From Branchiostoma floridae (taxonomy: Eukaryota; Chordata; Leptocardii; Amphioxiformes; Branchiostomatidae): a stretch of 64,000 nt of DNA. The stretch spans positions 16,964,465-17,028,464 of the forward strand of contig NC_049987.1 of assembly GCF_000003815.2 (NCBI RefSeq). The letters run 5' to 3'. The first letter of the stretch is position 1, and each line of letters begins with the position of its first letter. The translations under genes and the position numbers were made by a program. Below the pieces are notes generated by a model that saw only the letters and a program-made list of their open reading frames with translations, had not been told where the DNA came from and made no database searches. Of this stretch, positions 50,301 through 57,100 are shown piece after piece.

Positions 50301-52465
50301 CCATTAGCCAAGTCTCCCTGTACTGCTGTCCAGTGAAAGGCTCAGTGCACAGGCACATCGACCAAACTTGCTTCCAAATCAAACCTACACCACCAGAAAC
50401 ACTTAGGTCACTCTTTCCCCACCATTCTGGAGACCGCAGGGATCAATAAACAGGAGCAATTGAAAGGTTGACTTTATGGGCAAGCTGGTCACCGAAGGCA
50501 AGACCAGTATGAGAATGTAAGGGGCACCCTGTCTAGACCATTAAAGACATGTTTAGCACCTCTGACCGGGGATTGCTTTCAGGTAGATGGCACAAGATTG
50601 GGTAGAGGCAAGGGTTGTGTCTGCTTGTGCATGTTCTAGCACTTTGGTTACATGATTCATCACAGTATCACGGCAACATCTTTGTATCATAGCCATGATA
50701 TAGTTCTAACCATACTGTGAGTCATTTCAGTATGACTATTCAATCTTAGTTTTATGAAGAGTAAAATTGTAACAGCTTGAGAGTGAAGCCATTGTGACTG
50801 GAAGCCATTTGACTGTCTCCTATAAAGCATAAAAACACTAATCAGTAAGTAGAGCACTGGAGAGCGTCTCCAGAGCATGAACAGTTTTACTTTATCATCA
50901 ATATATCCATTTGTCACTGCCGACATCACCAATGCATGGCAAAATTCTGGAAAGCTACCAACATATGATACTGTATTACAATAGACCTGTTTCTGTTAGC
51001 CTGCTTTGGGCTGATAACACAAATTACTAGTAGCTTGCTACAAACACATGCACTTTCTACTGAAGTAAACAGGTTACTAATTACTTTTACATCCTATTTT
51101 AAACGTGTTGTGCGTGCTTCTTGTGAGCCATGTAACAGTTTAAGGTTGTGTTTTGTGATGAATAACACTATAATTCCTGCTATTCAGTCTCATCTTTCTT
51201 ATGCAACTACTAGTACTTTTGCAACGGTAGATTCATCAAACAGACCCATGTATAATTTTGAATTACGCCCTTGTCATAAGCTATTCCTAGGTCAACAGGC
51301 ATTAGGGGTAAAATAATTGGCCATCTGACAAGTATGCCTCAGGCATAAGGCTAGGACAGATCATGTGTCAAACACTCATTGTGCAAAAACAAGAGGGCAT
51401 CGGCATTCCTTTTCATGGAAGCAGGGTACGTAAATATCTGTACAAAACATGTAAACCACCGCAGTTCAAATTTGAAAATGTCATGGATGACCTTTTCTTC
51501 GTTTTCTACTGGAAACTATAAACATTAAGGTTTGGGCTGTGCTAGCAGATTTCTAACAAGACACAAATAAAGCAGCCTTTACTATGTAAACATATGATAC
51601 ATGTACTGTACCAAACAAGCCCACAAGCTATCTAAATCCCCCTCCCCAATATGCATATGCATCGCTTCCTTTATACTGGTATATCCGGAAGTTTTTCGGA
51701 TGGAATTGGGAGGCGACCCACCCATAATATTCCCATTATGGTCTCGCCCTACAAATTTTAAAACCGAACCAAAACTATCCCTACGTTACTATAAAATTAT
51801 ACAATGTTCAGACATTCATTCAGAAGTGAAAAGTATGTTTCTGACTTTGGAAAGGATATACAATTTTCCTGTGACTGTCTAACAAATGGAAAGAGTGGAA
51901 ATCGTTAAGGTTGTAGATTCTTATCTGGTCTCGGATGAGTAAGAATTCAAAACTGCTCCCACCACAAGCAGACGATAAAAATGGCACACTAGACCCTTGA
52001 AAATAGGTTCTGGTTTTGAAAGAAACTCGTGCCTTCGTTCTTTCTTGTACCAAATAGAATTCTTATTTTTATCTTCGCTGGTAGTTTGTAAAGACTAAAG
52101 CATTTGATGAAGGTTTATAGAGTTCACATGAATCGAAAAAATTATGAGAGGATTGGCGCCACACGAGACAACTCGAAGGACGCAAGAACACAAATCCAAA
52201 CACCTTCAACTGACACATTTATCAAACCATTTCAATCATATTTGCATCAACGGTTCCAAACGACAGACGGGAATGGACACTATAACCACAGAGGAATAAT
52301 CCTGAGGGAAAGTCTGTGGGATTTTTAAAGCAAATTTCCACACAAATCTAGTCGACGTACCTCGTTGGGCTCGCTGAGCTCGAAGAGGTCGAGTCTGTTG
52401 GCATTCCACTGTCGGATGATGTTAGTCAGGCGCTGGCGCTCTTGTTCCCTGTTTAGAGCCGCCAT
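8214..52465 (-). CDS. AFDN: afadin (AFDN / canoe), partial gene: start codon to middle of PDZ domain
   Basis: Afadin is a cytoplasmic scaffold of adherens junctions. It binds nectins through its PDZ domain, Rap/Ras through its RA domains, and actin through its C-terminus. Twenty-four minus-strand exons join in frame to about 1048 codons. In order they give an N-terminus containing NANRLDLFEL, RA1 (about residues 36-139), a KKEKKEEKKK linker, RA2 (about 242-388), FHA (about 423-489), DIL (about 580-895), the LPFLLPEDGYSCD block, and the start of the PDZ with SSGMGLSIVAAK. One of the 24, the DIL junction exon at 15932-15987, is uncertain. Length and order match human afadin up to its PDZ at about residue 1007. 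The remaining PDZ and tail are not found in the 8.2 kb to the left. All junctions are GT-AG with matching phase. Intron 1 is 13.8 kb; the others range from about 0.2 to 5.9 kb. Several extra phase-compatible exons suggest heavy alternative splicing. Confidence 0.93.
8331..10114 (-). other. afadin intron with an inverted-repeat element
   Basis: Noncoding and AT-rich. Contains the terminal-inverted-repeat element at 9060-9298. A weak 21-29 nt exon-like block at about 9597-9625, between CAG acceptors and a GTGCGA donor, was seen but is not supported by phase need. Confidence 0.7.
9060..9298. mobile_element. MITE-like element with about 20-bp terminal inverted repeats
   Basis: The left end CCGGCATCACACAGTAGAAG and the right end TCTTCAGTGTGATGCCAG are near-perfect inverted copies about 240 bp apart, with no coding capacity between. 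An internal hairpin GGGCTCTAATTTTTAGCCC lies near 9112-9130. Target duplication and superfamily are not clear. Confidence 0.55.
10115..10257 (-). CDS. AFDN: afadin exon between DIL and PDZ
   Basis: 143 nt, phase 1 to 0. Encodes LLRMNIHPNAPGVWTIYFTP and ends SVSQQ. It corresponds to human CRLIPHTRSPGTWTIYFEG. The donor GTACAT is weak, and the frame stays open past it for about 26 codons, so an alternative downstream donor is possible. Confidence 0.88.
10514..10857. mobile_element. palindromic repeat, full copy with terminal inverted repeats
   Basis: The ends GGGCTCTAGCCAGC (10518) and GCTGGCTAAAGCCC (about 10843-10856) form a terminal inverted repeat. Inside lie the palindrome CCGTCAATTGACGG, GACGGAAAAATTTTAAAACC and CCGTCAACCTTGACGG. 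A second, truncated, inverted copy sits at 17440-17568 in the same gene. No open frame, so it behaves like a non-autonomous DNA element. Confidence 0.6.
11097..11295 (-). CDS. AFDN: afadin exon C-terminal to DIL
   Basis: 199 nt, phase 0 to 1. Encodes SVAENTADELTRSDGGDVRL and LPFLLPEDGYSCDIVRG, ending LDPLVSAG. Nearly identical to human VAENTADELARSDGREVQLE and LPFLLPEDGYSCDVVRN, making this one of the best conserved blocks of the protein. Confidence 0.96.
11648..11791 (-). CDS. AFDN: afadin DIL-domain exon (end)
   Basis: 48 codons, phase 0 to 0. Encodes AAHLLQAPKHSAEDIASISS then TCFKLNSMQLRALLEQYRPD. Matches human STCFKLNSLQLQALLQNYHC at the end of the DIL (dilute) domain. Acceptor CCTTCCCAG, donor GTTAGT. 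Confidence 0.95.
11792..13566 (-). other. afadin intron
   Basis: Noncoding except for the CAGGG-ended inverted-repeat element at 13194-13514, which lies just inside the donor side of the intron. Confidence 0.7.
13194..13514. mobile_element. CAGGG-ended inverted-repeat element (MITE-like)
   Basis: Starts CAGGGATAAAAA with AACAAGTCCACTAGCCCTATTG, and ends CAATAGGACAAGTGGATTTT followed by AACTTGTTCAACCCTG, so the ends are imperfect inverted repeats. The internal motif GGGCAAGTGAAA is also repeated. CAGGG ends suggest a hAT-type non-autonomous element; an 8-bp target duplication is not clear. It ends 53 bp from the donor of the DIL exon at 13567-13707. Confidence 0.55.
13567..13707 (-). CDS. AFDN: afadin DIL-domain exon
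   Basis: 47 codons, phase 0 to 0. Encodes VVMEPHLGLCTRMWGLKLKR then LWAEKQGLELAADCHLCRVI. The human counterpart is AWAEKQGLELAADCHLSRIV. The first half (RMWGLKLKRR) differs from human SHYWGAIIRQQ but aligns in register. Confidence 0.95.
14217..14341 (-). CDS. AFDN: afadin DIL-domain exon
   Basis: 125 nt, phase 1 to 0. Encodes DVLNTLSSAMSLLRRCRVNA then ALTIQLFSQLFHFINMWLFN. Almost identical to human afadin over the RCRVNAALTIQLFSQLFHF core of the dilute domain. Confidence 0.97.
14641..14769 (-). CDS. AFDN: afadin exon: low-complexity insert in DIL
   Basis: 129 nt, phase 1 to 1. Encodes DGDHSAHSSERSFRTSAKEN and ends GGKPNIG. Corresponds to the variable human DDPEENSLQRPKID segment but is about 40 residues long here. 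GC-rich codons, acceptor CTCTAACAG and donor GTAGGA support it. It needs an upstream exon ending in phase 1, which the preceding DIL exon (phase 2) does not provide, so another exon must lie between. Confidence 0.85.
14770..15671 (-). other. afadin intron segment
   Basis: AT-rich, no exon or repeat recognised. Confidence 0.6.
15672..15820 (-). CDS. AFDN: candidate alternative afadin exon, basic/serine-rich (phase 2 to 1)
   Basis: 149 nt between acceptor CCGTTCCGCCAG and donor GTTGAAG. It is stop-free for 49 codons, clearly GC-richer than its surroundings, and of exactly the phase needed to join the exon at 17977-18122 to 14641-14769. Encodes CLGRRKLRSKSRAKSEPVLT followed by VQSETIPAVAKSCEQLTLET. 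The product does not resemble the human sequence at this point. It may therefore be an alternative insert, mutually exclusive with 15932-15987. Confidence 0.55.
15932..15987 (-). CDS. AFDN: candidate afadin DIL exon starting YLF (phase 2 to 1)
   Basis: 56 nt after a strong polypyrimidine acceptor (CTCTTGCTTTCTGTACTCAG), ending TCTG before GTGAATAAG. Encodes R-YLFNLESKYTKRRHDFKS. Human afadin has YLVHCLQSELNN directly after QMAFK, so the YL start and position agree. The remainder is AT-rich and poorly conserved. The phase fits the gap between the two neighbouring DIL exons exactly. Confidence 0.45.
16424..16493. mobile_element. TTAA-flanked fold-back element (piggyBac-like MITE)
   Basis: TTAA-CCCTCCCAATGCCAG and TTGGCAATGGGAGGG-TTAA form a near-perfect hairpin of 70 bp with TTAA at both ends. 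Ends beginning CCCT with TTAA duplication are typical of piggyBac-type elements. Related copies are at 26468, 33442 and possibly 36668. Confidence 0.55.
16701..16851 (-). other. coding-like block of unknown identity inside an afadin intron
   Basis: GC-rich open frame of 50 codons. It begins after TTTGAG, the first AG downstream of a long AG-free pyrimidine-rich tract, and ends ATAG before GTTGGT (phase 0 to 1). It reads DADQGRFWMLEAGWKLGSFL then DMRDLPIFLNYHAYHPSNSP. Composition and aromatic content look like a structured domain, but I do not recognise it and it is not part of human afadin. Could be an alternative exon, a captured exon or a pseudogene fragment. Confidence 0.4.
17440..17568. 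repeat. truncated inverted copy of the CCGTCAATTGACGG repeat
   Basis: About 125 bp matching the reverse complement of 10516-10640 with few differences. It shares GCCGCCTGTAGCTTCC, CCGTCAAGGTTGACGG and GGCTAAAGCCCTGA. Copies this similar imply recent activity. Confidence 0.75.
17977..18122 (-). CDS. AFDN: afadin DIL-domain exon
   Basis: 146 nt, phase 0 to 2. Encodes AGVLAFWMANASELLHFLKM then DRDTSRQTQEAQGILGDAVQ and MAF. Human: AGALAFWMANASELLNFIKQ. Acceptor GTATGTTCAG, donor GTCAGC. Confidence 0.97.
18635..18840 (-). CDS. AFDN: afadin DIL-domain exon (start)
   Basis: 206 nt, phase 1 to 0. Encodes EEQLLSQVISEVNGAAVQFK then LAPTYTLYMAARHRIASDAR and ends ASMISRTIQ. Human: NSSTVHFKLSPTYVLYMACR. 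It opens the dilute domain. Confidence 0.96.
19125..19180 (-). CDS. AFDN: afadin short exon before DIL
   Basis: 56 nt, phase 2 to 1, encoding SNIPFETVLPASIEYRDS. Human has LILPASIEFRESSED at this place. Donor GTAAGTT is near-consensus. Confidence 0.93.
19790..19854 (-). CDS. AFDN: afadin linker exon
   Basis: 65 nt, phase 0 to 2, encoding TPPRGLQERPVDVPNEHMPP. It is in the poorly conserved FHA-DIL linker. Supported by phase continuity with both neighbours and by GT-AG sites (acceptor TTATCTGTGCAG, donor GTTAGT). Confidence 0.8.
20172..20253 (-). CDS. AFDN: afadin linker exon
   Basis: 82 nt, phase 2 to 0, encoding SSGQANFETTFDVDGHIETV. Aligns with human QETTFDLGGDIHSG after the FHA domain. 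Donor GTGAGG. Confidence 0.9.
20254..22461 (-). other. afadin intron
   Basis: Noncoding. Holds a 46-bp tandem repeat at 22129-22260. Confidence 0.7.
22129..22260. repeat. tandem repeat, 46-bp unit, about 3 copies
   Basis: The unit GAGTCAACAAAACATGTGTA and what follows starts at 22129, 22175 and 22221. The third copy is degenerate after ACAAAACATG. Confidence 0.85.
22462..22529 (-). CDS. AFDN: afadin linker exon after FHA
   Basis: 68 nt, phase 0 to 2, encoding KSQGGRPDVTQSSPRRGPTE. Basic, proline- and serine-rich. Acceptor GTTTCTTACAG, donor GTGAGA. Phase fits both neighbours. Confidence 0.82.
23035..23235 (-). CDS. AFDN: afadin FHA-domain exon
   Basis: 67 codons, phase 0 to 0. Encodes KPRHCVIANMEGVVTVTP and DAETYVNGQRIYETTMLQ, then VVRFGKMHTFRF. 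Human: HHCDLTNMDGVVTVTP and DAETYVEGQRISETTMLQ. FHA domains bind phosphothreonine peptides; the afadin FHA binds ADIP and related partners. Confidence 0.98.
24091..24141 (-). CDS. AFDN: candidate 51-nt afadin cassette exon before FHA
   Basis: 17 codons, phase 0 to 0, LNVAETDSGYHSSSKGE. It lies between a pyrimidine-rich acceptor (CTTCTTCCACTGGCACAG) and donor GTAGGT. It fits in frame between 24816-24916 and the FHA exon and is serine-rich. Its start resembles PNVTEVGSE in the upstream exon. Could be constitutive or alternative. Confidence 0.6.
24816..24916 (-). CDS. AFDN: afadin exon between RA2 and FHA
   Basis: 101 nt, phase 1 to 0. Encodes DGSEMLKPRLHRLQPNVTEV then GSERSSATSGQYLQ. Human: DGSDSRDKPKLYRLQLSVTE. 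Confidence 0.9.
25457..25474 (-). CDS. AFDN: candidate 18-nt afadin microexon
   Basis: Six codons (GKLVNK) between acceptor CATTCTGCCGTCTTCAG and a perfect donor AGA|GTAAGT. It enters in phase 1 and leaves in phase 1, so it can be included or skipped without changing the frame between the exons at 25903 and 24916. No homologous sequence is known to me. Confidence 0.5.
25903..26067 (-). CDS. AFDN: afadin exon: end of RA2 domain
   Basis: 165 nt, phase 1 to 1. Encodes TLAFQLKRRPSDAHGQKRKP, then a serine/lysine stretch, then RLPFMVELNP. Human: VFQLKRRPPDHIPKKTKKH and KLPYLVELSP. Confidence 0.95.
26307..26424 (-). CDS. AFDN: afadin exon: RA2 domain
   Basis: 118 nt, phase 0 to 1. Encodes VQLPPGSTTVTETGGWGREL then ILDDDDCPLQILMDWPAQK. 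Human: VMLPPGAQ and IILDDDECPLQIFREWPSDK. Confidence 0.96.
26468..26697. mobile_element. TTAA-end inverted-repeat element
   Basis: TTAACCCTCTCCTGC at the left and GACTGGGAGGGTTAG at the right; same end type as 16424-16493. About 230 bp, immediately upstream of the RA2 exon in the afadin intron. Confidence 0.45.
26698..27745 (-). other. afadin intron segment
   Basis: Noncoding, nothing recognised. Confidence 0.6.
27746..27811 (-). CDS. AFDN: candidate alternative afadin exon, partial duplicate of the RA2 exon
   Basis: 22 codons, phase 0 to 0, VQLPPGTSTWRRIGNNLSPI-RE. It lies between a strong pyrimidine acceptor (CTCTGTGTCTCCTGGCCTGTAG) and donor GAG|GTAATC. Its first residues repeat VQLPPG-x-T of the exon at 26307-26424, and about 18 of the first 24 bases match. 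It can be inserted in frame between 29594-29751 and 26307-26424. Confidence 0.6.
27812..29593 (-). other. afadin intron segment
   Basis: Noncoding; AT-rich from about 28000 onward. No repeat recognised. Confidence 0.6.
29594..29751 (-). CDS. AFDN: afadin exon: RA2 domain start
   Basis: 158 nt, phase 1 to 0. Encodes GTLKVYAETIKPEVPYKTLL then STNDTAAFVVKESLEKYGLD and ends DYCLVQ. Human: GTLRIYADSLKPNIPYKTIL. Ras-association fold. Confidence 0.97.
30008..30176 (-). CDS. AFDN: afadin inter-RA linker exon
   Basis: 169 nt, phase 0 to 1. Encodes AAEKLYQELPESGFTRSISN and PEAVMRRRRQQKLEKKLQQF. Human: MPETSFTRTISNPEVVMKRR. Predicted helical and strongly basic. Confidence 0.96.
31128..31265 (-). CDS. 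AFDN: afadin lysine-rich linker exon
   Basis: 46 codons, phase 0 to 0. Encodes GTGDYFEDKSVMQNFKRKPS then KKEKKEEKKKKKKEALAAKG. Human: VIQNFKRTLSKKEKKEKKKR. Confidence 0.95.
31266..32269 (-). other. afadin intron
   Basis: Noncoding apart from the GC-rich inverted-repeat block at 31289-31450. Confidence 0.7.
31289..31450. repeat. GC-rich element with nested inverted repeats
   Basis: Includes CGGCCGTCGGGCGATCCGAC near CCCGCGGTCGGGC, then GAATACACCGTGTTGTATTC (7-bp arms), then GAAGTTGTATC paired with GAGACACAACTTC. The surrounding intron is AT-rich, so the block stands out. Likely a repeat; family not recognised. Confidence 0.45.
32270..32382 (-). CDS. AFDN: afadin exon: RA1 domain end
   Basis: 113 nt, phase 1 to 0. 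Encodes ERRLDDNEKPLLVQLNWNKD then DREGRFLLKREDN. Human: RRLDIDEKPLVVQLNWNKDD. Confidence 0.97.
33442..33519. mobile_element. TTAA-flanked fold-back element
   Basis: TTAA-CCTTTTCCTACTGGGAT on the left and ATGGCAGTGAGAAGG-TTAA on the right form an imperfect hairpin of 78 bp. Same layout as 16424-16493. Confidence 0.4.
36668..36738. mobile_element. possible TTAA-flanked fold-back element
   Basis: TTAA-CCTGCTAAC and ATATAGAAGG-TTAA flank about 70 bp. Pairing of the arms is weak, so membership of the family is tentative. Confidence 0.25.
37533..37731. mobile_element. TA-flanked MITE, copy 1
   Basis: TA-CTGTAAATG to CATTTACAG-TA, 199 bp with inverted ends. Internal GTTCGCAGGGATTTAATTTC matches the reverse complement of the end of the copy at 45036-45247, so the two copies are in opposite orientation. 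TA target duplication points to the Tc1/mariner group. Confidence 0.7.
38332..38530 (-). CDS. AFDN: afadin exon 2: RA1 domain
   Basis: 199 nt, phase 0 to 1. Encodes DLEFHGVMRFFHQDTDSKER and TKCIRVSSTATTAAVIETLV, then EKFRPDMRMLTTPVYGLYEV. Human: DLEFHGVMRFYFQDKAAGN and TKCIRVSSTATTQDVIETLA. Confidence 0.98.
41366..41543. mobile_element. pogo/Tigger-like MITE
   Basis: TA-CAGTAGACGCC to GGCTTCTACTG-TA, 178 bp with inverted ends and TA duplication. Internal subterminal repeats AATTGCAC / GTGCAATT. The CAGTA start resembles pogo-family ends. No coding capacity. Confidence 0.6.
44566..44790 (+). repeat. dispersed repeat with internal 10-bp minisatellite, copy 1
   Basis: GACCACAAAC is repeated about four times at 44591-44632. 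It is followed by ACTCTAATATGCAGTGTATA and ATTTATGAATTTAAAAAAAC, then CAGCAAGTCC. Related sequence occurs at 59185-59360 (plus) and 59500-59640 (minus). Confidence 0.65.
45036..45247. mobile_element. TA-flanked MITE, copy 2
   Basis: TA-CTGTAAATGCAGAAATG to AATACATTTACAG-TA, 212 bp. Internal inverted GCGGTGACCACTTCACCGC and several CCGCGAA / TTCGCGG motifs. Opposite orientation to 37533-37731. Ends are inverted and coding capacity is absent. Confidence 0.72.
52361..52465 (-). CDS. AFDN: afadin exon 1 with start codon
   Basis: 35 codons, phase 0 at the end. ATG at 52465-52463 opens MAALNREQERQRLTNIIRQW and ends ANRLDLFELSEPNE before GTACGT. Human: MSAGGRDEERRKLADIIHHW and ANRLDLFEISQPTE. The start is fixed by homology, and the following exon continues DLEFHG as in human. 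Confidence 0.97.
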
Positions 52466-52469
52466 GTTA
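52458..52469 (+). promoter_or_regulatory. YY1-type motif overlapping the afadin start codon
   Basis: GCCGCCATGTTA on the plus strand matches the YY1 core GCCGCCATNTT. On the minus strand it contains the afadin ATG (ATGGCGGC). Such sites near start codons are common in animal housekeeping promoters; binding is inferred. Confidence 0.4.
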
Positions 52470-54071
52470 TCCCTTTGTAGGCCCTGAGGACCCAAAAGTC
52501 CTGGTGAAAGTCCGAGTGAAGTTGGAGATGGAGTATTTTCCTGGGGAAGTCCGTGTAAAGCGTGCCCACGGTGGTGCTATCTAGGCCCGCACTGACCCAG
52601 CAGGAAATGGACGTCAACGGCTCGATTGGGTCAGCCACGACCCCCTACTTTCCCATATAAATCCCTGTTTACTATCATACGCAAGCAGATATACCGAGCA
52701 ATTTTTTATCAAAAACGCACCAAGAACTTATTTCATGACATTCACATAGATCCAATTGAGTCATCATAAAATTTTATTGTTTATCTTGTTTTAAATTGAG
52801 ATTTGAAGCAATAAACGGGCACCAGAGACCAAATTAATGAGCAATATCTGTTATTGCCATAACAACGCAAATAACGTTAAATCATCAATATCATCGTTCA
52901 AAAAATACATAATTGTCGATTTGTATCATTTGTCTGAAATAAATAAACTGTAAATGAAAATACAATTAGAGAAAATGTCAGTTTGTGGCAACATCAGGGC
53001 AAGGTTTTTAAACCTATGCGGTCTTGTAATGACCCCTCCCGTCACTCCCAGGGGCGCGCAGTCTACAACAGTGGGTCTGTTCAAGTAGGTAAGGTCCGAA
53101 ATTCGTTCCTTTTTCTCAAAATTTGGGGAGTCTTCTACCCTAGGAAGTACGTTTATGAATTATTTGTCCATATAATGACGTATTAGACTACAGATATGAC
53201 GCACATGAAGCAAAATTACGTAGAATATGCCCCGTGTTTGAGGACTTGGTGTCAACATCCGGGATCTTTCCTGTAGAAAAGTCGTTCTTTTGGTCCAATG
53301 TTAGCTTTTATCGTCCTCCAAATCACCGCAATATCATATCTATAATCATGAATTATATATTTATGAATAGTTTGTCATCCTTGATTGTGATATTTAAGAC
53401 CATTTTGGCCATTTCACTGGTTTAGCCAAAGAATTGGGTTTTCAATGCACACAGAAATTATGATGCATAAGATCATTCCTGTGACAAAGAGGGCAAGAAA
53501 TGAGTGGAAAAATGTAAACAAATGCAGGCATGTGGGATGAGGCTAAAATGACTCACTCAGTGACTCAAGCAAAATACTTGTGTTCTGTGGTTACAGAAGA
53601 TAACAAATTAAGTCCTATTATTAGTAATGATTTAGAGCCCCTTGGCTATTGATTGGTTCATCGGTCCATATTTTTCAAGGGCATTTCAATAACTGTAAAA
53701 CTAAGATGGTCTAAAACGAGATTTGTCATTCATGAAGAGTTGAACTTAAAGTGTTATTGTTTGTCCTAAAAGAAAGGAAGAAAAGAAATGATATGTAAAT
53801 GACATCTTGTATAATTTACTCTGATTTCCGCTGTAACAACAATATTACAAGGCAATACAAAATAATATTTGAATATGGAACATTCAATTCTAATGTCATA
53901 TAACGTTGACGTTTTATGTGCAATTATTAATCCTCATTCCTGAACATCATTTTTTCAGTTATCCTACACTCTACTCTGTAGTTAACTATAACATTTGAGA
54001 TGTGGACCTACATATTCGGCCAAGATTTCCATGTCATTAAATCTCACTCCAACAGATCATAAGGTCTCAGC
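52466..54071. promoter_or_regulatory. shared head-to-head intergenic/5'UTR interval
   Basis: Separates the start codons of afadin (minus) and the zinc-finger gene (plus) by 1.6 kb. The first 200 bp next to afadin are GC-richer and probably its 5'UTR. An acceptor-like ACTCCAACAG at about 54047-54056 suggests an untranslated first exon for the plus-strand gene. A TGACGT half-CRE lies at about 53175. No TATA box could be assigned. Confidence 0.4.
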
Positions 54072-54157
54072 ATGGATGGAGGAGGAGATGCTCCCCAGTA
54101 CTCTACCCTCTCCACTGTAAACACACAGGACACAACAAACCAGCAGACTGAAAACAG
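54072..54157 (+). CDS. zinc-finger gene, coding exon 1
   Basis: ATG at 54072 begins MDGGGDAPQYSTLSTVNTQD. It ends in phase 2 (AACAG) before donor GTACAG and joins exactly to the exon at 54714. No earlier in-frame ATG was used; an upstream acceptor-like site suggests a noncoding leader exon. Confidence 0.75.
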
Positions 54158-57100
54158 GTACAGATCGCATGGTTTCATGACATTACTTCATATGTTCTAT
54201 GGACATTTATGATTTAACCGTAACATTTTCCACCTTTATCCGTGGGGTAATCTATATTCGTTGTATGAAAGTGTTGCAATTGGAAATCACCTTCCGTCAA
54301 CTTGATATCCCTAACGTTACATACGTACATCTTAAGTTACAACGAAAATAGGTTACCCCACATAAAGGTGAACTAGCGTTACATGTATTCTATTCATGTT
54401 TTTTTAGGAGATGACATTGTTAGCACTAAAAATTACAGTCAAACTTGTATAACTACTAGTAGTAGTATAAGTGATCACCTCTACATAAGGACAACCTGGC
54501 CAATATATTTGTAAGTTTTCCTATTGACAGAAGTATATAAAATTTTGTCTTCTAGTGACAGATTTTATTGGTCTTCTGAGCCACCAGGTCTTCTTGTGCG
54601 GTTTTGAATGTAGATAACAAATGACAAGAAAAAGAGTTAGACAATTCCGAGAAAGCAGTTTGATGTTTTCTTATTCTAAGCTGTTAAACACCAGTTTTAC
54701 ATTTCTGTTACAGACAGGCATTGGAGACCCTTATCAACTTGCAGAACTCCTTCCTGTCTAACTTTGTGAGCGGTCAGCAGGCCAAGTCTGACAGTACAGC
54801 CAACCAGGGGCCATGTGTCATCTACTACACCGGTCCTGATGGTGAGCTCCTCCAGGGTGTGGAACAGGGCATCCCTGTATCTCAGGTCTCGGCGATTCCT
54901 TCCACACAGATCCAGACAGTCCCAACTATACAGGTACAAAACGTTAACATCGCCGTTCCAGTGTCTACAGCAACGGTCTTACAGAATGTCACTCCGAGTA
55001 CCGTCACTCAGCAAGCGGGACTGGTCCCTCTCGGAGCCAACATGGCCGCCGCGCAGCTCAACGCTGCCTCAGTCACGTACGTGACCGGCTCGGAAGCTGG
55101 CGTGGTGTCTGGTACGGGAGACGGGCTGGTTACGATACCGGAGGGGGGAATGGTGTCTGTTCCTATCAGCTGTATTGCGCCGGCGTCGAATAGTGGCATG
55201 GTGTCAGTCCTAGCATCAAGCATGGCTTCAGCTCAGAGCGAGGCATTGTCAAATACGATGACTTCATCGCTCACGAGCACTCCCGCCTCGGCTAGAACTA
55301 GTAGTAGTGTTTCAACCTCGGGAGTTATCACAAACCAAGCCTTGTCGTCAGTTCGTACATACACACCCATCGCTCCTGCTCCAAGTGTACCCAGGGTGGC
55401 ATCTAGTCTCGCTTCAGAGACCCCCAACAGTCAGTTTGCTGTTAACGTTGGCAGCGCCGGTAACCCAACTGTTATAACGTCTATCGTGGATACAGCAGGG
55501 AACAACGTCGAGGCCAGTGTGGTTGTCGGAGAAGTTGTACAATTGGTTGAAAAGGAGCCGTCCTCTGCATCCAACATGCAGAGGGAAGAAGAGAAGAAGC
55601 GTTGCCACGTGTGTGAGAAGGTGTTCTGTAGCTCACAGAGCATGCTCAGACATCTGAGGGTGCTGCACGGGGTGGAGACTGGCCCCTTCCACTCCAAGTG
55701 TGCCGTGCCAGGCTGCAGTGCCAGCTACCGCTGCGTGAGGGAGCTGGTGACCCACTACAGTGCAGTACATCAAGCAAATGTGGAGGTAAATTTGAATCTT
55801 TGTTATTGTAGCTCATAGCCAATTAGACAGGTTATTCCTTCATCTTCTTTTTACCTTTTAGTTAACATTTTGGACCTGATTACATCCATATACAATGATA
55901 TTACTTTACATTTGTATATATTACTATTAGATAAACGCAATTAAGAATTTGTAAATGATAATTGAATAGCATTGATTGATATTGTAACCAAAATCTTGAC
56001 AACATCAGGACTTAGAAATTAATATTTTCTACCGTCCTTGATTTCCATTGTAAAATCTGTCATTTTGAAGTTACGAATTACATTTTCATCAATTTCATGT
56101 CATACTTACCATCCCCTGGGCATGGGGACAGACAAATTTTCAGCCCCTGGGCATGGGGACGGGTCCTGGAAACAGCCCTGTGCAACATATGCACATACAA
56201 CTTGTGAAAGAAAGAGAAATGAAATCTAATGTACATGTATGATGTAGTCAAGTGCCACCAAGCACATATAACTCACTTTCATCAGGGTTTGTCATGTGTA
56301 AATTGTGTTTTTGCAATTTAGCAACAGTTTGCTAGAGGGCACAGTCTACTACTAGTACATAGGAATATGCTACAGCCTACATAGAAATACATACAATGTC
56401 AATGTCATGTACATGTACTTATTATAAGCTATTTACTGCAGCCTACATATAGAAATATATAGATGTTACATGTACGTATTGTAATTTGCAAGAGAACACT
56501 AGCATTCTTACAAAAGTTCTTCATTTTTGCCAAATTACTTGAGGAAAAGAGAAGAGACAACCATGAATTTGAATTCATCCAGGTCAAATGTGTTCAAGAT
56601 GGGGTACATATATACTTTGAGTTTTTCCCAAAAATTTTACATTTCAGTCTCAATAAATTGTCTGGGACTTTCCCTTAATCAGGGGTACATACCTATAGAT
56701 TTATAATTTAATGTGGATTAGGACTTAAATCATGAAAATCTTGATTTGTTTGAAACCCCCCAGGTTGAGGACTTGACGTTTGACTCAGTAGACCAGTTCA
56801 TGACCTGGAAGAGACAAGAGGAGGCTGTGACCGGAGCCAAGTTCCCAAAGAGCACCGGGTCCAGTAAGAGTAGCAAGGTGAGCTACATGCATGTACATAG
56901 AAAGGGAACATTTTTTGCAAAAATGCAGAATGTTTTCCCGTAGCCTTTTGTCAAGCTACTTGCACGCAATACTAACATGCTCGCCCTATAGTATTGTGTG
57001 CAAATAATAAAAAAACCTGCTCATATTAACAGCTGATATCTAACCTAAGACCTTGCACTTTAATAATAGTGTGGCTGCCCTATGAGGGTCCGAACAAGCA

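Larger units (their letters stand above)
38531..52360 (-). other. afadin intron 1 (13.8 kb)
   Basis: No exon recognised. Contains a pogo-type MITE (41366-41543), a TA-flanked MITE (45036-45247), a dispersed repeat with a 10-bp minisatellite (44566-44790), and a C15 run near 45285. Otherwise AT-rich. Confidence 0.7.

Noticed and set aside
55008-55697. Several minus-strand open frames over the zinc-finger exon
   Set aside because: Antisense shadows of a GC-rich coding exon; no splice or homology support.
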